From assembly GCA_003354055.1 (NCBI GenBank), contig PIVQ01000208.1, positions 1-10,168 of the forward strand: DNA of 10,168 nt, read 5' to 3'. This document shows, piece after piece, positions 6,176 to 10,168 of the stretch. A program made the translations under genes and the position numbers. The notes under the pieces were generated by a model. The model saw only the letters and a program-made list of their open reading frames with translations. It was not told the DNA's origin and did not search any database. This stretch comes from Desulfobacteraceae bacterium. Lineage in GTDB: Bacteria; Desulfobacterota; Desulfobacteria; Desulfobacterales; Desulfobacteraceae. The stretch's first letter is position 1, and the number at the start of each line of letters is the position of its first letter.

Positions 6176-6996
6176 GGTTCTTTTTTCTTTTTGCCCTGAT
6201 GGCAGGTCTGCTGATTTACGGGAGCTTAAGCTTTCCCATCTGGGGCGATCCTTCGGCGCCTGCCGCCACCCATGTATCTCCCTATTATATCGAGCATAGT
6301 TTGGCAGATACATCGGTTCCCAATGTGGTGACCGCGGTCCTGGCCGATTACCGGGGCTATGACACTTTGTTTGAGACCATTGTTATTTTTACGGCCGGCC
6401 TGGTCTGTCTGCTGCTTTTAAAACGGTTTAAGAAGAAAATTCCGGAATCAAGGCTCTATCGCCATATTCCCACCGGGATCACCTTGAGAATCGAAAAAGG
6501 GGGAAAACTGCCAAAAGAATCGGAGGTCTTTGAAAGGATTGATTCAGTCTGGGTTCCCCATGATCTGGTGATTCGGACCACCTGCCGGGTGGTCATCCCC
6601 TTTATTCAGGTCTTTGCCCTGTATGTGATTGCCCACGGCCACCACAGCCCCGGCGGAGGATTTCAGGGCGGAGTGATCTTCGGGGCCTCCCTGGTACTCT
6701 ATGCCATCGGCTTCAACTTAAGGTCAGCCATGGCCCTGTTGACAGAGAGGCGGATCGCCTTTCTTGCCGCCCTCGGCGTTTTGATCTATGCAGGTATCGG
6801 TCTTGTCTGCCTGCTTTTGCAGGGAAACTATTTGGATTACAGTGCTCTGGCCCCTGTCCTGGGCACCGATCCTGTAACCGCCAGATCACACGGTATTTTG
6901 CTTGTGGAGATCGGGGTCGGAATTTCTGTTATGGCGGTAATGGTCATGCTCTATACTACCCTGTCTTCTGCGGGCAGATATGACGAGGGGCTCTGA
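6172..6996 (+). CDS. mnhB: MbhE-MnhB fusion antiporter subunit
   Basis: Protein of 274 aa, about twice the length of a plain MnhB. Residues 1-85 look like MbhE (the last piece of MrpA): a first helix (3-20), then NVVTAVLADYRGYDTLFE (51-68) and a second helix (66-84). A basic linker of about 40 residues with little hydrophobicity follows. Residues 130-265 are MnhB/MbhF, with VIRTTCRVVIPFIQVFALYV (133-152), HGHHSPGGGFQGG (155-167) and further helices. Fusion of these two neighbouring pieces makes sense because both lie together in the complex. The start ATG overlaps the previous stop (ATGA), and the gap to mnhC is 2 bp. No frameshift is visible; the reading frame is continuous across the join. 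Confidence 0.9.
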   Translation: MRFFFLFALMAGLLIYGSLSFPIWGDPSAPAATHVSPYYIEHSLADTSVPNVVTAVLADYRGYDTLFETIVIFTAGLVCLLLLKRFKKKIPESRLYRHIPTGITLRIEKGGKLPKESEVFERIDSVWVPHDLVIRTTCRVVIPFIQVFALYVIAHGHHSPGGGFQGGVIFGASLVLYAIGFNLRSAMALLTERRIAFLAALGVLIYAGIGLVCLLLQGNYLDYSALAPVLGTDPVTARSHGILLVEIGVGISVMAVMVMLYTTLSSAGRYDEGL

Positions 6997-6998
6997 TT

Positions 6999-7454
6999 AT
7001 GGGGGAGGTGCCGGTATTTTTCATATCCCGGATGAATTATTTTGTTTATATCCTGCTTATGGGTGTCGGGATGTACGGGATTACCATGAAAAAGAACTAT
7101 ATGAAAAAGATTATTGGCCTGAATATTCTTCAGACCGCCATTATCCTCTTTTTTATCTCCATTGGGGCCAAGCTAAATGCCACACTGCCTATCCTGGTCC
7201 ATGACCAGGGGCATCAGGTTCTGGCAGCCCATTATATCAATCCGCTACCCCATGTGCTGATGCTCACAGCCATTGTGGTGGCTGTGGCAACCCTTGGGGT
7301 GGCCCTTGCCATGGCCATAAAAATATACCGGGATTTTGGTACCATGGAGGAGGATAAGGTGCTTGCTATGCTTGCTCAAACGTCAATGGAATCAGAAGAA
7401 GATACAGTCGGGCCAGCCGCAGGGCAGGGTAAACAGGGAGAAGATCATGGTTGA
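6999..7454 (+). CDS. mnhC: Na+/H+ antiporter subunit C (MnhC/MrpC, NuoK-like)
   Basis: Protein of 151 aa with three helices, about residues 13-30, 38-56 and 84-108. The NuoK-like pattern is clear: 'YgitmkkNymKkiIGLNilqtAiiLffi' (26-53), then the loop with NPLPHVLMLTAIVVAVA (80-96), the conserved 'dPlPhalvLTaIVi' of MnhC. After residue 115 there is a hydrophilic, Glu/Gln-rich tail of about 35 residues that overlaps the next start. ATG 6999 has GAGGGG 8 nt upstream. In Mbh-type clusters the next gene should be the D subunit (MbhH); here it is the cNMP-domain gene, overlapping by 8 bp, and the D subunit is on the other strand. Confidence 0.92.
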   Translation: MGEVPVFFISRMNYFVYILLMGVGMYGITMKKNYMKKIIGLNILQTAIILFFISIGAKLNATLPILVHDQGHQVLAAHYINPLPHVLMLTAIVVAVATLGVALAMAIKIYRDFGTMEEDKVLAMLAQTSMESEEDTVGPAAGQGKQGEDHG

Positions 7455-7923
7455 CATAAACGCGCTCAGACAATTTGTCATGCTGGGGTATCTGACCGAT
7501 GAGATGCTGGGAAAACTGGCCCCCATTACGGACATTCTCCAATTTGATGAAAACGAAAAAGTGTTCGGCCAGGGCCAGGCCGCAGACCGTTTTTTTCTCC
7601 TGAAAGAGGGAAAGGTGCTTTTAGAGCAGCGGATCACTGACACCCTGACCATCACTTTAAGCGCCATCACACCCGGTTTTTCATTCGGCTGGTCTGCCAT
7701 GCTTGAGGAGGGAACCTATTCCACGGAGGCCGTCTGTGCCGTGTCCTGCCTTGCCTATTCTTTTAAAGCATCCCGATTGAAACGGATCATGGAAGAGGAT
7801 CACTCCATGGGATTTATCATCAGCCGGCGGCTGCTTGTTGTTTTGAAAAAAAGATATGATGCCAGGACCGAACAATTTGTAAAGACCATAAAATACCATC
7901 CTGAGATTGCAGGTCTGTTATAA
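7447..7923 (+). CDS. Stand-alone cyclic-nucleotide-binding-domain protein (Crp-like, no DNA-binding domain)
   Basis: Soluble protein of 158 aa made of one cNMP-binding beta-barrel: an N-terminal helix (8-27), then 'FdenEkVFgqGqaaDRFFLLkeGkVlLe' (33-60), 'lsaitPGfsFGWSAML' (71-86), and a C-terminal helix. It lacks the helix-turn-helix of Crp/Fnr. The phosphate-binding cassette is atypical: where Crp has GE.....RSA, this has GW.....YST, so the Glu and Arg that hold cAMP are missing. It may bind another ligand or serve as a protein-protein module. The start ATG 7447 is inside the mnhC end (8-bp overlap), so production is coupled to the antiporter, and a regulatory subunit for it is a fair inference. 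A decayed paralogue lies upstream of mnhD (1917-2023). Confidence 0.88.
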   Translation: MVDINALRQFVMLGYLTDEMLGKLAPITDILQFDENEKVFGQGQAADRFFLLKEGKVLLEQRITDTLTITLSAITPGFSFGWSAMLEEGTYSTEAVCAVSCLAYSFKASRLKRIMEEDHSMGFIISRRLLVVLKKRYDARTEQFVKTIKYHPEIAGLL

Positions 7924-7946
7924 CCCGTAAAAAAGAGAGGCTCATT

Positions 7947-9704
7947 ATGGCAGAAGGCCGTGGCATAGTCGTTGACCAGGGTAAGTGGGAATGGTCGGAA
8001 ATGTGGAAGAAAGAGGATTGGTGGGCGATCTGGATTGGATTTTTTATCCTTATTGCAGCCATGCTGGTTTATTTCCCCCATTCAGGGCAGATGAAGGAAA
8101 CAATCAACAAGGCCACGGCAGAATATGGCCAGGCCGCGCAGCGGACCCATGCTATTAAAACCATTGCATGGTATAAATTGTCCGACGCCAAGAAAAAAGC
8201 GGAAGCCAGAAAGGTGTCAGCAGGCAAATGGCTGACAAGTTTTACCCATAAGCCCCATGGCTGGAAAGATAATCCCGTGGATGCGTTTATGATGAGCAAG
8301 GAAAAGGCAGATGCCAAGGTTGATAAAGCCACGGTAAAGTATGCAGAGAAAAAGGCATTGGAAGAGGCCGGTTTTGTTGGAGCCCTTGCCGCTGAAAAAC
8401 TGGCAGAAGCTGCAGCCTTCAAAGATGTGGCGCTCAATAGTTCTGCCACGGCTGCCATTGATAAATGGCGTGATGCAAAGCTTGCAGCCGGTGCCGCCAA
8501 AAAGAAAACCAAGGTAAAATCCTATAACCAGATCGGCAAACTAATTGGTCTGGGGGTGTTTTTCTGTATCCTTTTCGGTCTACCCATGACCGTTATGGGA
8601 ATACCCTTTAAAGAATTTGCCACAGGCTTTGTCTATGTATTTGCCGTGGCTGTTCTGGCATGGTTTTTCAGCTACCAGTCAACCATGAAGCATTATGGGA
8701 TCGGGTATGCGGCATGGGCGATTTCCCTTGGCATGCTGATCTCTAATACCGTTGGCACCCCGAAGTGGGCCAAGCCCGCCATTCAGACCGAGTACTATAT
8801 TAAGACGGGTCTGGTGCTTCTGGGAGCTAAAATTCTTTTTGAGAAAATTATCACCATTGGTACGGCAGGTATTTTTGTGGCCTGGGTCGTGACCCCTACG
8901 GTATGGCTGATCACCTATTGGTTTGGTCAGAAAATAGTCGGCATGCCGTCCAAACGGTTGAATGCGGTTATCTGTTCTGACATGTCGGTCTGCGGTGTGT
9001 CCGCTGCCATTGCAGCCGCCTCTGCCTGCCGGGCAAAAAAAGAGGAACTCACCCTTGCCGTTGGCCTTTCCCTGGTGTTTACCGCCATCATGATGATTCT
9101 GATGCCGGCCGTCATCAAGGGAACCTTTCCTGTGGACAAACAGATGATCCTTGGCGGTGCCTGGATGGGGGGAACCATCGATGCCTCGGGGGCCGTTGCT
9201 GCGGCAGGGGCTTTCCTGGGTGAAAAAGCCCTGTATGTGGCCGCGACCATAAAAATGATTCAGAATGTTCTCATCGGTGTGATTGCCTTCTTTGTGGCCT
9301 TGTATTTTACCACACGGGTGGAAGTGGAAGAGACCGGAGCAAAGGTCGGTTTGGGGGAAATCTGGTTCAGGTTTCCTAAATTTGTCATTGGGTTTATGGC
9401 GGCATCCATCATATTTTCCCTTATCTATACAGGGTTTAATTCCGAACTTTCCGGCCTTGGCCGCGCCATGATTGATAAGGGGACAATTAAAGGCGGTTCC
9501 GACCTTTTCAGGGGATGGTTTTTCAGTCTGTCTTTTGTCAGCATCGGACTTGCAACCAATTTTCGTGAACTCAAAGAACACTTCAAAGGCGGAAAACCTT
9601 TGATTCTTTACGTGTGCGGTCAGTCTCTGAATTTGGTTCTGACGCTTGTCATGGCATATATTATGTTTTACGTGGTATTCCCTGAACTGACAGCCACCAT
9701 TTAA
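7947..9704 (+). CDS. YeiH/UPF0324-family putative sulfate exporter with long N-terminal insert
   Basis: Membrane protein of 585 aa; typical YeiH proteins have about 340. One helix (25-44) is followed by a hydrophilic Ala/Lys/Glu-rich, largely helical stretch (about 48-192), then roughly ten helices to the C-terminus (from 197). The core has the family signatures: YIKTGLVLLGAKILF (284-298), ICSDMSVCGVSAAIAAA (342-358, the glycine/serine-rich unwound helix), GGTIDASGAVAAAGA (408-422) and SFVSIGLATNF (529-539). The family is annotated as putative sulfate exporters, but transport is poorly proven. AGAGAGG precedes ATG 7947, only 23 bp after the cNMP gene, so it is probably cotranscribed. The stop codon TAA coincides with the first bases of MITE copy C, so the native C-terminus may have been a little different. 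Confidence 0.88.
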   Translation: MAEGRGIVVDQGKWEWSEMWKKEDWWAIWIGFFILIAAMLVYFPHSGQMKETINKATAEYGQAAQRTHAIKTIAWYKLSDAKKKAEARKVSAGKWLTSFTHKPHGWKDNPVDAFMMSKEKADAKVDKATVKYAEKKALEEAGFVGALAAEKLAEAAAFKDVALNSSATAAIDKWRDAKLAAGAAKKKTKVKSYNQIGKLIGLGVFFCILFGLPMTVMGIPFKEFATGFVYVFAVAVLAWFFSYQSTMKHYGIGYAAWAISLGMLISNTVGTPKWAKPAIQTEYYIKTGLVLLGAKILFEKIITIGTAGIFVAWVVTPTVWLITYWFGQKIVGMPSKRLNAVICSDMSVCGVSAAIAAASACRAKKEELTLAVGLSLVFTAIMMILMPAVIKGTFPVDKQMILGGAWMGGTIDASGAVAAAGAFLGEKALYVAATIKMIQNVLIGVIAFFVALYFTTRVEVEETGAKVGLGEIWFRFPKFVIGFMAASIIFSLIYTGFNSELSGLGRAMIDKGTIKGGSDLFRGWFFSLSFVSIGLATNFRELKEHFKGGKPLILYVCGQSLNLVLTLVMAYIMFYVVFPELTATI

Positions 9705-9848
9705 GGATCGGCTCCAAAATTACTTGATCTTTTGTTTTCAAAATACCCAGTTGGGGTCTTTTGTAAAAATACCCATTTAAGGGTTTTTGGAAATAAGTTT
9801 CTGCCCTTCAGGGTATTTAGATCAAGTTATTTTGTAACGATTCCTAAG
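9702..9848 (+). mobile_element. MITE-like element, copy C (147 bp)
   Basis: Longest of the three copies, in the same orientation as B. Its first bases, TAAGGATCGG, supply the TAA stop of the YeiH-type gene, and it ends CGATTCCTAAG. Compared with B it carries an extra 19-bp block containing CCCTTCAGGG, a tiny hairpin-like motif, placed before TTTAGATCAAG. The terminal 25-bp arms match at about 19 of 25 positions, with ACTTGATC at the inner edge of each. The right flank TGA after CCTAAG is shared with copy A. No open frame of interest. Confidence 0.85.
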
Positions 9849-9855
9849 TGACACG

Positions 9856-9905
9856 CTCTTGGTATCCGGGGCAGGGCCTCGCAGGTTCTGCCCCGGATAC
9901 CGGGA
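9856..9905 (+). other. Strong GC-rich stem-loop between YeiH gene and next gene
   Basis: GGTATCCGGGGCAG (9861-9874) pairs perfectly with CTGCCCCGGATACC (9888-9901) around a 13-base loop, and the stem extends outward by four more pairs, two of them G-T (9857-9860 with 9902-9905). There is no T-tract after it, so it is not a classic intrinsic terminator. It ends 25 bp before the next ATG and could be a leader structure, the former 3' end of the YeiH transcript cut off by the MITE, or a dispersed palindrome. Confidence 0.6.
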
Positions 9906-9930
9906 ACTATCTCCTTAGAGGAGATTTGCC

Positions 9931-10168
9931 ATGTCCGTTATGAAAGATTCAAAATTTAAAGCATGGGGAAAGCTGATTTTTTACTCTTTTCTTATCTGGG
10001 TATTCGGCTGGGTTGTGGGGCCTTATATCGAGAATAATATTTCCACCTACCAGAAGATTGTTCAGGTGGTGGAAGAACGGGATATTGATTCGGCCGCCTA
10101 TATGTATATGGACTCGGTTGGATCCTATGACGGAGAATATTACCTGACAGATTCGTTTAAGCATTCCA
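9931..10168 (+). CDS. Unidentified membrane-anchored protein, 5' part only
   Basis: Open for 79 codons to the right window edge. AGAGGAG (9917-9923) sits 7 nt before ATG 9931, an excellent ribosome-binding site. The product starts MSVMKDSKFKAWGKL and has one hydrophobic helix (about residues 14-30, IFYSFLIWVFGWVVG), then a soluble stretch with acidic and tyrosine-rich character (VVEERDIDSAAYMYMDS). The charge distribution suggests a signal anchor with the remainder outside the cytoplasm. I do not recognise a family from this fragment. Position after the YeiH-type gene hints at a functional pair, but MITE copy C and the hairpin lie between them. Confidence 0.75.
   Translation, partial: MSVMKDSKFKAWGKLIFYSFLIWVFGWVVGPYIENNISTYQKIVQVVEERDIDSAAYMYMDSVGSYDGEYYLTDSFKHS

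Noticed and set aside
7336..7446. Longer N-terminus for the cNMP protein
   Set aside because: It lies entirely within mnhC in another frame; ATG 7447 with AGGGAG upstream is the natural start.
8679..9581. 300-codon minus-strand open frame
   Set aside because: Antisense shadow of the YeiH-type gene; its composition (Gly, His, Lys, Pro-rich) is what the complement of a membrane-protein gene gives.
3515..9848. The three repeats read as a CRISPR array
   Set aside because: The copies are far apart, differ in orientation and internal length, and have no regular spacers.

Overview
The window looks like a chromosomal segment of a Gram-negative, probably anaerobic bacterium. A sulfate-reducing Desulfobacterales-type deltaproteobacterium is my best guess, from the Mbh-like order of the Mrp antiporter genes, the YeiH-type transporter and the moderate GC content. 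No marker gene proves this. The dominant theme is a multisubunit Mrp/Mnh cation:proton antiporter, a membrane complex that exchanges Na+ (or K+) for H+, whose genes are split between the two strands.

Left part (1-1852, minus strand): a complete MnhD/NuoN-like proton-channel subunit, followed by the first 111 codons of a second subunit of the same superfamily that runs off the left edge. About 60 bp upstream of mnhD lies a decayed fragment of a cyclic-nucleotide-binding-domain gene (1917-2023, minus). It is a paralogue of the intact cNMP gene at 7447.

Middle (2157-3643): two inverted copies of a 107-129 bp MITE-like element bracket a HIT-family hydrolase gene (minus) and an AT-rich Phd/YefM-RelE/ParE toxin-antitoxin pair (plus). 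A gene-free stretch of about 350 bp follows. It holds a good sigma70-type promoter and, near the next gene, a palindrome.

Right part (3993-9704, plus strand): one tightly packed probable operon. It encodes a protein made of two tandem alpha/beta repeats of unknown function, MnhE, MnhF, MnhG, a DUF4040/MbhD-like subunit, an MbhE-MnhB fusion, MnhC, a cNMP-binding-domain protein coupled to mnhC, and a YeiH/UPF0324 transporter with an extra hydrophilic insert of about 150 residues. A third MITE copy starts on the YeiH stop codon. Beyond it come a strong GC-rich hairpin and the start of an unidentified membrane protein that runs off the right edge.

Together the two gene blocks supply MnhB-G, the two C-terminal MrpA pieces and two MnhD/NuoN-type subunits, nearly a whole Mrp complex. 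The D subunit expected after mnhC is missing from the plus operon and is found on the other strand, behind a ruined cNMP gene. The outer MITE copies are in inverted orientation. Recombination between them would invert about 7.4 kb and put all antiporter genes on one strand in the expected order. I infer that MITE-associated rearrangement broke an ancestral operon; this is testable but not shown by the sequence alone.
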